Assembly: GCA_019415435.1 (NCBI GenBank)
Contig: DXZE01000046.1
Span: 1 to 13,737, forward strand
Reading direction: 5' to 3'
Origin: Erysipelotrichaceae bacterium
GTDB lineage: Bacteria; Bacillota_I; Bacilli_A; Erysipelotrichales; Erysipelotrichaceae
Length of the DNA: 13,737 nucleotides
This document shows, one piece after another, positions 1 through 7,025 of this stretch. Below the pieces are notes generated by a model, which did not search any database, was not told where the DNA came from, and saw only the letters and a list, made by a program, of their open reading frames with translations. The position numbers and the translations under genes are program-made. Position 1 is the stretch's first letter, and every line of letters begins with the position of its first letter.

Positions 1-1220
1 ATGTGGTAGTTAGCTTTGGACATGGGAATGAATCTTGGCAGAGAATTGTTTTGCTTCTTATTTCCAAACTTTTCCGGTTTTATTTCTGTATGTTCATCCA
101 TCTTCACTGCCGGATCAGATGCATCCGGTGCAGGCGGTTCCTTTTCATCAGCAGACCGATCAGAGTAGTCAACTACCTTGATGCCAAGTTCCTTTATATT
201 TTTGAACTCATTCAGAACGGCATTGGCAATCTGTACTCTCACCTTCTTGTCTTCCGATTCCCAAAGCGTAGATATTTTTTCAGATCCGAGTTGATCCATA
301 TTCTCAGCAATCTTCTGCACATGATCTTTGTACTTCAGATATTCCTTACTTACAGAATCCACATGCAGAATTTCTTCGACGATCTTATCCAATTCTTTCC
401 GATACGGAATCATCATTGAGGAGTTATATTGCAGCCTTCCGGTTTCCGGCAACTTCTGATACAGCTTCATTACGGACTGAAGCGTAATGAATTGTATGTT
501 TTTAGTTGTTTTAATTACGTTTTGGCGCAAAGGAGTGATTTCTTTCAGATCATCACTCACAAGCGATCTGAACTTTTCATAATATCTTTCGCGTGCTCCA
601 AATTCTTCAAAAAAAACTCTCTTCACGGCATCGCGCTCTCTTTTGGAAAGCTTTCCCTTTGTACGATGCTTTTCCTTTTCCATGAACGTAATGTGCAGAT
701 GCGGGTGCTCTGTGTTTGTATGAAAATCTTCCCACCACACAGCATTATTCGCATCAATATTCATAACGCGGAATGCTTCTCTGATCGCGGCTGAAGTTGT
801 GCTCGCCATATCTTCCTGGTTGAAAAGCCGATATTTGTGCATTGTATCAATATCGCGAAAAGACAGAACAAACGTCCATGCAATATCACCATCTTTCTGA
901 AAGGCATCGATATTCTTCTCTGCCCATTTCTCCCGATCCGTATTTGTATACAGCTTTCCGCTGTTTGTCATTGTAAAATACGCATCTCCGGATTTTTCTA
1001 TTGCGTGTGTTCTCGATGTATAGCCCATGAAGGATTCAGATTTATCTTTCATGGAATCCTTAACAGCTTCGTCTCTGCTTGTGTATTCGAAGAATGATCC
1101 ACCGTCTCCTATGCCAAACAGTGATGTTTTATTCAGATTACCTTTATACTCTGAATTTTTTGGTGCTGCCTTCCCATATTGCAGAAAAGACATTTTCAGA
1201 AGCAGATCATTGTCAGCCAT
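1..1220 (-). CDS. MobL-type conjugative relaxase (C-terminus beyond window)
   Basis: The protein is expected to nick oriT and lead the strand into the recipient. The frame is open from the ATG at 1220 to the window edge, giving 406 residues without a stop, so the C-terminus is missing. The metal-binding His cluster is visible at about 167-176 (H167, then H172-P-H174-L-H176), followed by a Lys/Arg/Glu-rich helical region. The N-terminus carries aromatic/Arg motifs (YTSR at about 46-49 and again at 67-70). The last 50 visible residues form a Pro/Asp/Lys-rich linker. The three-His cluster and N-terminal layout resemble the MobL/MOBL relaxases of Firmicutes (pLS20-type); that assignment is from memory of the family, and the nucleophilic Tyr is not assigned. 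The ATG lies 2 bp after the stop of the preceding gene with no clear Shine-Dalgarno, which suggests translational coupling. Met10 is an alternative start, also without a good SD. Confidence 0.8.
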   Translation of the reverse strand, partial: MADNDLLLKMSFLQYGKAAPKNSEYKGNLNKTSLFGIGDGGSFFEYTSRDEAVKDSMKDKSESFMGYTSRTHAIEKSGDAYFTMTNSGKLYTNTDREKWAEKNIDAFQKDGDIAWTFVLSFRDIDTMHKYRLFNQEDMASTTSAAIREAFRVMNIDANNAVWWEDFHTNTEHPHLHITFMEKEKHRTKGKLSKRERDAVKRVFFEEFGARERYYEKFRSLVSDDLKEITPLRQNVIKTTKNIQFITLQSVMKLYQKLPETGRLQYNSSMMIPYRKELDKIVEEILHVDSVSKEYLKYKDHVQKIAENMDQLGSEKISTLWESEDKKVRVQIANAVLNEFKNIKELGIKVVDYSDRSADEKEPPAPDASDPAVKMDEHTEIKPEKFGNKKQNNSLPRFIPMSKANYH

Positions 1221-1222
1221 AA

Positions 1223-1606
1223 TTATTTGAAGATCGAATCATAAACAGATCCTGAATCCTTGTTTTCCTCTTCCGGTTTCTGATTTTCTTCAACCGGAAT
1301 CTCTTCTTCCTGTTCCACAGGCTCCGCAGCAGCCGCGGTTTCTTCCGGCTTGCTTTCCTCGGCAGACGGTTCCTCAGATGTTACTTTAACAGCAGCTGCT
1401 TTACCCTTCCTGCTCTTCTCTTCCATCTGTTCATTGAATTTCTGTTCCAACAGCTCATAGTTTTTCACGAAGCGTTCCAGATCAGCGTTTTCGCTTTTAA
1501 TCTGCTTAATCTGTTCCTTGATCTCCAATGTTTTCTTCCTTAAATCCGCAATCTTGTTTTCATTTGCAGTGAGTTGTTTCCTTGCTTTCTCTATTGTGAA
1601 TTTCAT
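1223..1606 (-). CDS. Small coiled-coil protein with acidic tail, likely relaxosome accessory
   Basis: A 127-residue soluble protein of two parts. Residues 1-68 are Lys/Glu/Gln-rich and strongly predicted by eye to form a coiled coil. Residues 75-122 are a Glu/Pro/Ala-rich acidic disordered tail, ending in a short hydrophobic patch (SVYDSIFK). There is no signal peptide or membrane segment. It sits between an RHH DNA-binding protein and the relaxase, 17 bp after the first and 2 bp before the second. From this position I infer a role as relaxosome accessory or as an adaptor linking the relaxase to the coupling protein. pLS20 also has two small genes before its relaxase, but both are reported there as RHH proteins, and this one shows no RHH. 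An AAAGGG at about -13 is a modest ribosome binding site. I recognise no family, so function is inferred from context only. Confidence 0.72.
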   Translation of the reverse strand: MKFTIEKARKQLTANENKIADLRKKTLEIKEQIKQIKSENADLERFVKNYELLEQKFNEQMEEKSRKGKAAAVKVTSEEPSAEESKPEETAAAAEPVEQEEEIPVEENQKPEEENKDSGSVYDSIFK

Positions 1607-1623
1607 ATATATAGGTACCCTTT

Positions 1624-2052
1624 CTATTTGTGATTGATTTTATCAAATATATACTGTTCAAAGATGTAATTCTTATCAATAGCCAGTGCATTCGCTGTAC
1701 TGCTTTCTGCAAAATCAGTTTCCGAAAGCAGCAGCTTCAGCGCATACCAAAGTTTCTCATTCTGCTTTTTCAAAATCTCATTTGTTTTTTTATATGCCGT
1801 CTGAAGATTTTCTTCATTCACCTTGTACATATTATCAAGAACATTTGTTATTACGCTTTGTACAACCTTCAGATAATCGTTGTTTGCATAATCGTTCATG
1901 TTTAGAGCATAGTAGGTTCTGACTGCATCAATAATCACAGATGATCTCGTCGCAGAATCATTTTCTGTTTTTTTCAATTCAACTAATTGATCCAATGCTT
2001 TCAGATCTTTGCTACCCATTCGCATTGAAATCTTCGTTTTTTTTTCTTCCAT
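1624..2052 (-). CDS. Ribbon-helix-helix DNA-binding protein, likely relaxosome accessory
   Basis: A 142-residue protein. Its first 50 residues fit a ribbon-helix-helix fold: a short basic beta strand (KISMRM, about 7-12), helix A (about 14-27), a turn, and helix B starting at ATRSSVIIDAVRTYY (about 34-48). The remaining ~90 residues are mainly helical and may serve for oligomerisation, as in relaxosome accessory proteins that bind oriT cooperatively. It is the first gene after the 370-bp noncoding stretch carrying the TCGG array, and the first of a three-gene cassette ending in the relaxase. It is therefore the obvious candidate to bind that array, and may repress its own promoter while helping the relaxase load. 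A GGAG lies just upstream of the ATG at short spacing. The RHH fold is read from the pattern, not a search. It could be only a transcriptional repressor. Confidence 0.78.
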   Translation of the reverse strand: MEEKKTKISMRMGSKDLKALDQLVELKKTENDSATRSSVIIDAVRTYYALNMNDYANNDYLKVVQSVITNVLDNMYKVNEENLQTAYKKTNEILKKQNEKLWYALKLLLSETDFAESSTANALAIDKNYIFEQYIFDKINHK

Positions 2053-2210
2053 GGCTCCATCTCGCTTTCTGAATTTTGATTCGCGTTTCTATCAAAAATG
2101 TTGTATTTCATTTTTCGCACGAATCGATGTTCCGAATAAAAATGCTCGATCTCCATTCCAACCAACACTGAAGCAGGTTAAGGGATTTGCAAGACAAACC
2201 CGTCGAGAAC

Positions 2211-2229
2211 AACCGGGCAATGCCCGGTT
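2211..2229. repeat. GC-rich inverted repeat in candidate oriT
   Basis: AACCGGGCA and TGCCCGGTT are perfect 9-bp arms around a single A, so a realistic stem is 7 bp with a 5-nt loop. The plus strand continues with only four T and then AG, and the minus strand with GTTGTTCTCG, so it is a weak terminator at best. A GC-rich hairpin at one end of the TCGG array fits a relaxase recognition hairpin, but this is inferred. Confidence 0.6.
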
Positions 2230-2233
2230 TTAG

Positions 2234-2342
2234 TTCGGCAGTTATGCGGTTTTTCGCGTCTTCGGCTCTAGTTTTTTCGTGTCGGACAAAATTCGGTGTA
2301 TTTTGTCGGGAAATATTCGGCTTTTTCGGGAAATAATTTCGG
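2234..2342 (+). repeat. Phased TCGG motif array (iteron-like)
   Basis: Eight exact TCGG motifs, all in the same orientation, occur in 109 bp, where well under one would be expected by chance. The last six (2282, 2293, 2306, 2317, 2326, 2339) are spaced 9-13 bp, close to one helical turn. Degenerate copies (GCGG at 2246, TCGC at 2254, TCGT at 2277) partly fill the wider gaps. Within the array TCGGGAAATA is repeated exactly 20 bp apart. Such helically phased short motifs are typical of cooperative binding of a small dimeric protein to one DNA face. The RHH protein encoded 180 bp downstream is the natural candidate. Confidence 0.65.
2285..2307. repeat. Inverted repeat GACAAAAT / ATTTTGTC
   Basis: Perfect 8-bp arms at 2285-2292 and 2300-2307 flank a 7-nt centre (TCGGTGT) that holds one of the TCGG motifs. 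The next outer bases do not pair. It lies inside the TCGG array. It may be a palindromic operator or an oriT hairpin. Confidence 0.6.
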
Positions 2343-2422
2343 ATTTTGAGCATTTTCTGTAATCGTCTGTTTTCAAAACATTTCCGAAATTCATATATTT
2401 ATGAATCAAAATCTGGTGATTT

Positions 2423-3274
2423 TCAGTCTTCCTTCTTCGATTGAACAAAGACACCAATCAAGTCGCAATCATTTCCGTTGTACGATGTTTGAAACACAAT
2501 AAACTTTTTGGAATCGTTAAATAATACATCCCAATTCTGCATCATATAATCTGTGTTTCCGTTGATGATTTTGTCATAAAGATCTTTTTTCTTTTTTACG
2601 TCTGAGAGAGTTTCCTGTGGCAATGCTGCACCGATAATTCTGTACGTATCTACTCTATTTTCGTATGCAAGCTGCATGAAATGATGATCAATTAATCCAT
2701 AATTTTCTACGTAATTCTCAATGAAATATTGATAGTTTCCGCCCTGCTGCGTCGCAATGTTATGAATCACAATTACATCGTCTTTACGTGGATTTGCATC
2801 TTGCGAAAAGTACGGACAGCCATAATCACTTAGCTTGTTTTCTGTGCATGCATGAGTTTGATAATACGATTCATCGTCTGTCTGCATAACAGGACCAATT
2901 ACAAGTCCGTTTTCTGAATTTGTCTCATAATCACGAAAATCCTCAAAGAAAAATAGAGCTTTCATATTTGCAATTTCTTCAGAATATTGCTTATACATTG
3001 CATAAGAAATTGCTTCTGCTTCATCGTGACTGTCAGACTTTTCGTAATAAGGATTCAGCTCTGGCATAAATGATGATGCATCATTTTCTATATTTTCTGA
3101 TTCGGATTCTGCTTCATTATTTTGCTCATTTGTTGAATCTTTTGTTTCTGATTTCTCTGCAGTTTCAGTCTGATTTGCTGTATCAGATCGGCTTGATTTT
3201 TTGTATACCGTATATCCAATTCCAACAATTATCACTGCAGGAATCAGAAAGAATATGATTTTATTTTTCTTCAT
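2423..3274 (-). CDS. Membrane-anchored sortase-B-like protein lacking the catalytic Cys and Arg
   Basis: A 283-residue protein: N-terminal anchor (about 5-24), a Ser/Glu/Asn-rich linker (about 25-65), then an extracellular domain. The domain follows the class B sortase pattern: GPVMQTDDESYYQTH (127-141) matches the family's substrate-cleft strand, VIVIHN (167-172) matches the catalytic-His strand normally read as YGHN, and FIVFQTS (258-264) matches the strand normally ending TLSTC. His171 is kept. The catalytic Cys is Ser264, and no Arg is found where the family has its Arg, about eight residues later (NDCDLIGVFVQ). It should therefore not perform Cys-dependent transpeptidation. It may bind a sorting-signal peptide or act structurally in the mating channel. 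The gene starts inside the stop of the CHAP gene (ATGA overlap, GGAG at good spacing), so the two are translationally coupled. The fold is read from motifs, without a search. Confidence 0.7.
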   Translation of the reverse strand: MKKNKIIFFLIPAVIIVGIGYTVYKKSSRSDTANQTETAEKSETKDSTNEQNNEAESESENIENDASSFMPELNPYYEKSDSHDEAEAISYAMYKQYSEEIANMKALFFFEDFRDYETNSENGLVIGPVMQTDDESYYQTHACTENKLSDYGCPYFSQDANPRKDDVIVIHNIATQQGGNYQYFIENYVENYGLIDHHFMQLAYENRVDTYRIIGAALPQETLSDVKKKKDLYDKIINGNTDYMMQNWDVLFNDSKKFIVFQTSYNGNDCDLIGVFVQSKKED

Positions 3275-3945
3275 GTTTGCTCCGTTTCTATTGGTGTTGC
3301 GATCTGCAATGTTGCTCCAGAACCAATAATGTTTAAGACAAATTGTGATGCTGGCTGCTTCACGTTAAAGCGAATGCCTTGATTGTAATATCCACTTCCA
3401 AAACTGTTGCCATCCGAGAATATGACAAATCCGTCTTCAACCGATTCTATAAACCCGACATGTCCGCCTGCACCGGATACCCGTGAAAATATAGATCCCG
3501 ATTTCACGTTATTCAGCAGTTCAATCTGCGACATATCTGTAATCGTAATCAGTTCAAAATTTGAATATTTTGATGCAGTATCTGCTGCCATTTCCGCACC
3601 ATCACCCATGCCGCAATCCATACCCCAATACTTCCAAAAACGCCAATGAGCGAAGTTAGTACACCAATGAGTTCCACGATATCCGCCTAAGTCTGCAGCG
3701 GCAGAATCGCTATCAATTACACTCCAATATGTCATAGAATCCGGATATTTTTTCTCAATGGTTTCGCCATCATAAAGAAGATTTTTTGTGCCGCCACCGG
3801 ACACTACAACAGACGGTTTATCGTCTTTATTTTTTTCAGTTTCTTCTTCTTCTTCTGCTGCACTTACGCCACCACATAAAGCAAGTGCAAGAAACAGAAA
3901 AAACATAACAGGAATCAGCAATATCTTTCTCTTTTTTGATTTCAT
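3271..3945 (-). CDS. Secreted CHAP-domain peptidoglycan hydrolase (VirB1-like role)
   Basis: This likely cuts peptidoglycan to let the transfer channel through. The product is 224 residues: a basic N-terminus and hydrophobic signal sequence (about 8-29, probable signal peptidase site near VSA-A), an acidic Glu/Lys/Asp linker, then a CHAP domain (about 60-205). Catalytic candidates are Cys95 (in HWCTNFA), His162 (in GGHVGF) and Glu167 (FIES). The start is set at the ATG at 3945 because GGAG precedes it by 6 bases. The same frame opens 12 bases earlier with TTG, but that TTG overlaps the GGAG itself. LCGG near the end of the signal is not a good lipobox because Leu, not Gly/Ala/Ser, precedes the Cys. 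A strong terminator-like hairpin precedes the gene, and its stop overlaps the start of the pseudo-sortase gene. Endopeptidase or amidase activity cannot be told from the sequence. Confidence 0.88.
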   Translation of the reverse strand: MKSKKRKILLIPVMFFLFLALALCGGVSAAEEEEETEKNKDDKPSVVVSGGGTKNLLYDGETIEKKYPDSMTYWSVIDSDSAAADLGGYRGTHWCTNFAHWRFWKYWGMDCGMGDGAEMAADTASKYSNFELITITDMSQIELLNNVKSGSIFSRVSGAGGHVGFIESVEDGFVIFSDGNSFGSGYYNQGIRFNVKQPASQFVLNIIGSGATLQIATPIETEQT

Positions 3946-3967
3946 TTTTTTCTCCAAAACAATTCTG

Positions 3968-4004
3968 AAAAATGAAATATCTGAGGGTAGTTTCCCTCAG
4001 ATAT
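3968..4004 (-). terminator. Intrinsic terminator-like hairpin between virB4-like and CHAP genes
   Basis: An 11-bp perfect stem (ATATCTGAGGG / CCCTCAGATAT, 3977-3987 with 3994-4004) and a 6-nt loop lie 5 bp after the VirB4 stop. In the minus-strand RNA the stem is followed by TTCATTTTTC. No U tract follows on the plus strand, so it acts on the operon direction. The SD of the CHAP gene begins only about 20 bases later, leaving no room for a full promoter, so any CHAP expression must come from read-through or from a promoter inside the VirB4 gene. Confidence 0.75.
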
Positions 4005-4009
4005 CTGCA

Positions 4010-6631
4010 TCATTGAAACATCGCTCCCATTTCAGCCAGCTCTTCATGTGTTGCTATAACATGAATCGGAATTCTCCGATTTCCGCAGATTAACAATGCT
4101 TCTCCCTGTCCAAATCTTTGAATCCAATACTCTTCAGAATCATTTATATTTTCGAGCTTTTTCAGATCATTGGTTGCGTCTTTATTCAGGCCGAGAATGA
4201 TCTTATACACCGAGTTATTGAAGATCGCTTTGCCATCTGTCAGCACCGCATCATCCGCAAAATCTCTTGGTTCCTGTGTTGCAATCAGCATGACATTTTT
4301 ATATTTTCTTGACCTTCTCACAAACTGTGAAACGAGTCTTGATATTTTTCCCTGAAGAATAATTGTATGAGCTTCATCGATCACAAATGCGGATTCTTCT
4401 TTATCATCCAGACACAATGACCAGCTGTATGTAAACATGATATGGTACAAAGCATTCTGCAGATTTTCCGAAACAGTCTGCAGCTTTTTTGTACCAAAAG
4501 AAATGATATTTCTTCCTGTTTCGTTTGGTTTTATTGTTGTATATCCATTCAGATATACACTCCATTCATTCGTGATGGAATTCATTTTCCGGCCAAGCGA
4601 GCGAAGAATTTTCACATCATCTTCATAGCCGGAACGCAGCTGATTTTTGCTCTGCAATTCATTAAAGCGCTCAATTGCGCCATCAATCTGCTGAGAGAAT
4701 GTTGTAAATGTAGGCATCTTCTCTAGAGCCAGTCCCTTGAAAGAAGGCCACTTGCCATTGGCATCCGGATAGATACCGACAGCCCGGTAAGACAGCTTGA
4801 CAAGCAAGCCGATTTCAGAGAGTTCATCCTCAGATATGTCCGGCCAAAGATACTGGAATATCTGCTTGATATCATCAATTACGTTAAAGATGGCGAGTTC
4901 TGTATCCCACATCTTTTGCTCAAGATTTGGATCATCATCATCCGGATCAAAAGAAATTGGTTTTAAGTCAAATGGATTTATTACGTTTCCTCTTTTGCCC
5001 CAGTCGATGTATGTGCCTTTATAATGCTTGGTCAGTTTTTCGTTTTTGTTTTCTGGATCAACCCATACAATCTGCGTCTTGTTTTTAATGAAATTGCGAA
5101 CAAGAAGATTCATCGCTGTGGTCTTTCCGGAACCCGCGCGTCCGGCAATAATGAAGTTTCCGTTGACACGATTTATGTCTTTTGCAATCTCCGGATTGTG
5201 CAGATAGAAGAACGGATCAAGAAAAATTTTTCCTCTGTTCTGCAATTCCTCACCAAGCAGCATTCCCTGTGGATCATCCAACGTTTCAAAAATGAAAGGC
5301 CATAATCCCGATATACCATCCGATGTGAGCGGCGTACCGTAATTGTCACGAATAACCGGATCAATTCCCGCCTCTACAAATAATGGTGTAGATTCGCGCA
5401 TGATTGATTCCTGCAGCCCATTGCAGTTCACAATCCGCCATCCTTCCGTCTGCAGACGATCTTTCAAACGTCTAACTGAATCATTCAGCGCCTGCAAGCT
5501 GTCCGCAGAAACGCGGAATATGATGGTCGTATTAAATGTGCGGTCATTCTTGCGAACAATATCTTTGATGTATTCCTGCTGTGATTCCAGCCCCTGCATC
5601 AAACGGCTTTTCTCTGTCTCATCTTTTGTCCGATCCAACTTAGCAAGATCAGCCTGGTATGCCTTATTCAGAATCTTTGACATATCCAAATCCGAAAGTT
5701 TCAGATTCATAAATACTTTCACATTCGGATCATTCAGGTAATTTGTCAGCAAGGCCAGACCACATACCGGAGGAAGGCATACCGCAAGAAGATACTTGCA
5801 GTACCGATCTCCAATCTCTACATGGTGAGCAGTAAATTTCAGATACGTAGGTGCCAGCTTGGAACGCTGGATCAGATTTGCATCATCTTTTACATTCCAG
5901 ATTGGCTCTCCAAATTGGTGAAAGTCCGGCGTATGATCCACTTCTTCATACTGATCTTTAACAGCATCATACTCAATCTTGGTATTCAGATACGAAAGCA
6001 GTCCCCTACTGAATACATAGTCATTGATTAACGTATTTTCAAACACAAACATCAGATATGAATAATAGTCGCGCTGATTCAGAATTGACGGATAGAAGCC
6101 TGCACCATACCAATGGTTATACAGATCCTGCAGATTCTTATGAAGCCGTTTCTCATCTGTGTCCCGGATCATAATGAAAAACTCTTTTTCCTTATGAGTT
6201 TCCTGGAATTCGTATATTTTGTTCAAATCATCATGAATCATCGTCCGGCATGTGATGTCTGATTCTGATTCCTGCTCCTGTGACAGTGCATTGATATGCA
6301 TATCCATATTGACAGGAGAGTATACGAAGGAAAAATACAGATCACATTGTGTCTGATTCAGACAGAACCGCAGTGCTTCTACCCACTGCTGCTGGTCAAC
6401 GGAATCATCCAAAAAGATATTATGTGGCTGCACTTTAATACCTTTTACAATGTATTTCTTCTTGTCGCGTTCGATGATGATTGAATCATCCGTTACGCGT
6501 TTTACATCCATCCAGTTTAGCGTTGACTTCAGCTTTTCACGGATTTTTTTTGCTGCGGCAGTCTTCTTATTCAGGTCTTTTGCTTTTGTTTTCTCAATCC
6601 GCGTCATTCTGCGCGCTGCCTGTTTCTTCAT
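4010..6631 (-). CDS. VirB4-family conjugation ATPase
   Basis: This is the AAA+ ATPase that powers assembly and substrate passage of a type IV secretion system, acting at the cytoplasmic face. At 873 residues it has the usual VirB4 length. The N-terminal ~430 residues hold the VirB4/CagE-like domain, and the C-terminal half is the ATPase: Walker A GRAGSGKT (497-504), Walker B FVIDEAH (749-755), and the conserved ATQEPRDF (784-791) after an RR-rich segment. The motifs look intact. The ATG at 6631 overlaps the preceding PrgI-like gene by 38 bp and has GGAAGGGG at slightly long spacing; Met9 is an alternative. The PrgI-VirB4 order is standard in Gram-positive systems. Only one large ATPase is visible, so the coupling ATPase is presumably outside the window. 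Confidence 0.95.
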   Translation of the reverse strand: MKKQAARRMTRIEKTKAKDLNKKTAAAKKIREKLKSTLNWMDVKRVTDDSIIIERDKKKYIVKGIKVQPHNIFLDDSVDQQQWVEALRFCLNQTQCDLYFSFVYSPVNMDMHINALSQEQESESDITCRTMIHDDLNKIYEFQETHKEKEFFIMIRDTDEKRLHKNLQDLYNHWYGAGFYPSILNQRDYYSYLMFVFENTLINDYVFSRGLLSYLNTKIEYDAVKDQYEEVDHTPDFHQFGEPIWNVKDDANLIQRSKLAPTYLKFTAHHVEIGDRYCKYLLAVCLPPVCGLALLTNYLNDPNVKVFMNLKLSDLDMSKILNKAYQADLAKLDRTKDETEKSRLMQGLESQQEYIKDIVRKNDRTFNTTIIFRVSADSLQALNDSVRRLKDRLQTEGWRIVNCNGLQESIMRESTPLFVEAGIDPVIRDNYGTPLTSDGISGLWPFIFETLDDPQGMLLGEELQNRGKIFLDPFFYLHNPEIAKDINRVNGNFIIAGRAGSGKTTAMNLLVRNFIKNKTQIVWVDPENKNEKLTKHYKGTYIDWGKRGNVINPFDLKPISFDPDDDDPNLEQKMWDTELAIFNVIDDIKQIFQYLWPDISEDELSEIGLLVKLSYRAVGIYPDANGKWPSFKGLALEKMPTFTTFSQQIDGAIERFNELQSKNQLRSGYEDDVKILRSLGRKMNSITNEWSVYLNGYTTIKPNETGRNIISFGTKKLQTVSENLQNALYHIMFTYSWSLCLDDKEESAFVIDEAHTIILQGKISRLVSQFVRRSRKYKNVMLIATQEPRDFADDAVLTDGKAIFNNSVYKIILGLNKDATNDLKKLENINDSEEYWIQRFGQGEALLICGNRRIPIHVIATHEELAEMGAMFQ

Positions 6632-6953
6632 CGTGTTGGTACACCCCTTCCCATATATACTGTTTTGGTTCCTGCCATTGGCGAATATATACTTTGATCC
6701 ACATTAAATAGTTATGATAAATTCCGGCCGGAAAAGTCAGCGCATATGCCAACACTCCGGGCAGCATAAATAACAAAAGCACTCCGATATGGAAGTGCTT
6801 TACCAATGTAATGTACATGATTGTACCAATTAACGAAAACAAAATTGAGACAATCAAAATAATCAGATCAATCAATCGAAAACGTCCGAGGATCAATCTG
6901 CCCTTCTTAAAATCTTTTGGCGCTGTAAAGCGCAGTTCCTTATATTCATCCAT
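6594..6953 (-). CDS. PrgI-family (VirB3-like) membrane protein
   Basis: A 119-residue inner-membrane component of the transfer channel, paired with VirB4. The N-terminus (MDEYKELRFTAPKDF) is characteristic of PrgI-like proteins. Two membrane helices follow at about 27-50 and 55-77, with a cytosolic basic/aromatic tail (WIKVYIRQWQEPKQY). The start is fixed by an in-frame TAA directly before the ATG at 6953. No canonical SD lies at normal distance; the nearest good one (AAAGGG) is about 38 bases upstream, on the far side of a hairpin. The 3' end overlaps the VirB4 start by 38 bp, which suggests coupled translation. Confidence 0.88.
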   Translation of the reverse strand: MDEYKELRFTAPKDFKKGRLILGRFRLIDLIILIVSILFSLIGTIMYITLVKHFHIGVLLLFMLPGVLAYALTFPAGIYHNYLMWIKVYIRQWQEPKQYIWEGVYQHDEETGSAQNDAD

Positions 6954-6966
6954 TTATGCAATCTTA

Positions 6967-6989
6967 TTTCCGGCGTTTTGCCGGATTTT
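6967..6989 (-). other. Hairpin in the leader of the PrgI-like gene
   Basis: A perfect 6-bp stem TCCGGC/GCCGGA with a 5-nt loop lies at 6969-6985. In the minus-strand RNA it is followed by AAATAAG, so it is not a terminator there. On the plus strand ATTTTC follows, but no plus-strand gene is seen. It sits between an AAAGGG and the ATG at 6953. Folding would bring the two closer, which might matter for initiation; this is speculative. Confidence 0.5.
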
Positions 6990-7000
6990 CCCTTTCTTCT

Positions 7001-7025
7001 AAAATCCCAGCATTTCACCGGATTT
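7001..7025 (-). terminator. Weak terminator-like hairpin after the VirB6-like gene
   Basis: Directly after the stop of the VirB6-like gene the minus strand reads AAATCCGGT-GAAAT-GCTGGGATTTTAG. The stem needs G-U pairs and one bulged G, with a loop of GAAAT and only four T at the end. It shares the loop and much of the stem with the hairpin at 11752-11778, which supports a real conserved element rather than chance. Confidence 0.5.

Larger units (their letters stand above)
2053..2422. other. Candidate oriT / relaxosome-binding region
   Basis: This 370-bp noncoding gap separates the channel operon from the relaxosome cassette. It contains eight TCGG motifs in one orientation (first bases at 2235, 2262, 2282, 2293, 2306, 2317, 2326, 2339), a 10-bp direct repeat (2306-2315 and 2326-2335), and inverted repeats at 2211-2229 and 2285-2307. 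The position immediately upstream of RHH, accessory and relaxase genes is where oriT lies in many Gram-positive elements, including as I recall pLS20. I see no convincing -35/-10 pair for the downstream cassette, although a promoter is expected here. The open frames across this stretch show no protein-like features. The assignment as oriT is inference; the nick site cannot be named. Confidence 0.55.

Noticed and set aside
3..1230. Several plus-strand open frames of 67-138 codons
   Set aside because: They lie opposite the relaxase frame, which is open throughout and carries the His cluster, and they have no RBS or recognisable features.
2211..2233. GC-rich hairpin as a plus-strand terminator
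   Set aside because: Only four T follow and no plus-strand gene precedes it.
2108..2457. Two overlapping minus-strand open frames (81 and 71 codons) across the gap before the RHH gene
   Set aside because: They run through the TCGG array and inverted repeats, have no RBS, overlap each other, and one overlaps the end of the sortase-like gene. The products have no protein-like features.
3943..3957. TTG start for the CHAP gene 12 bases before the chosen ATG
   Set aside because: The TTG overlaps the GGAG that serves the ATG at 3945, and it has no SD of its own.
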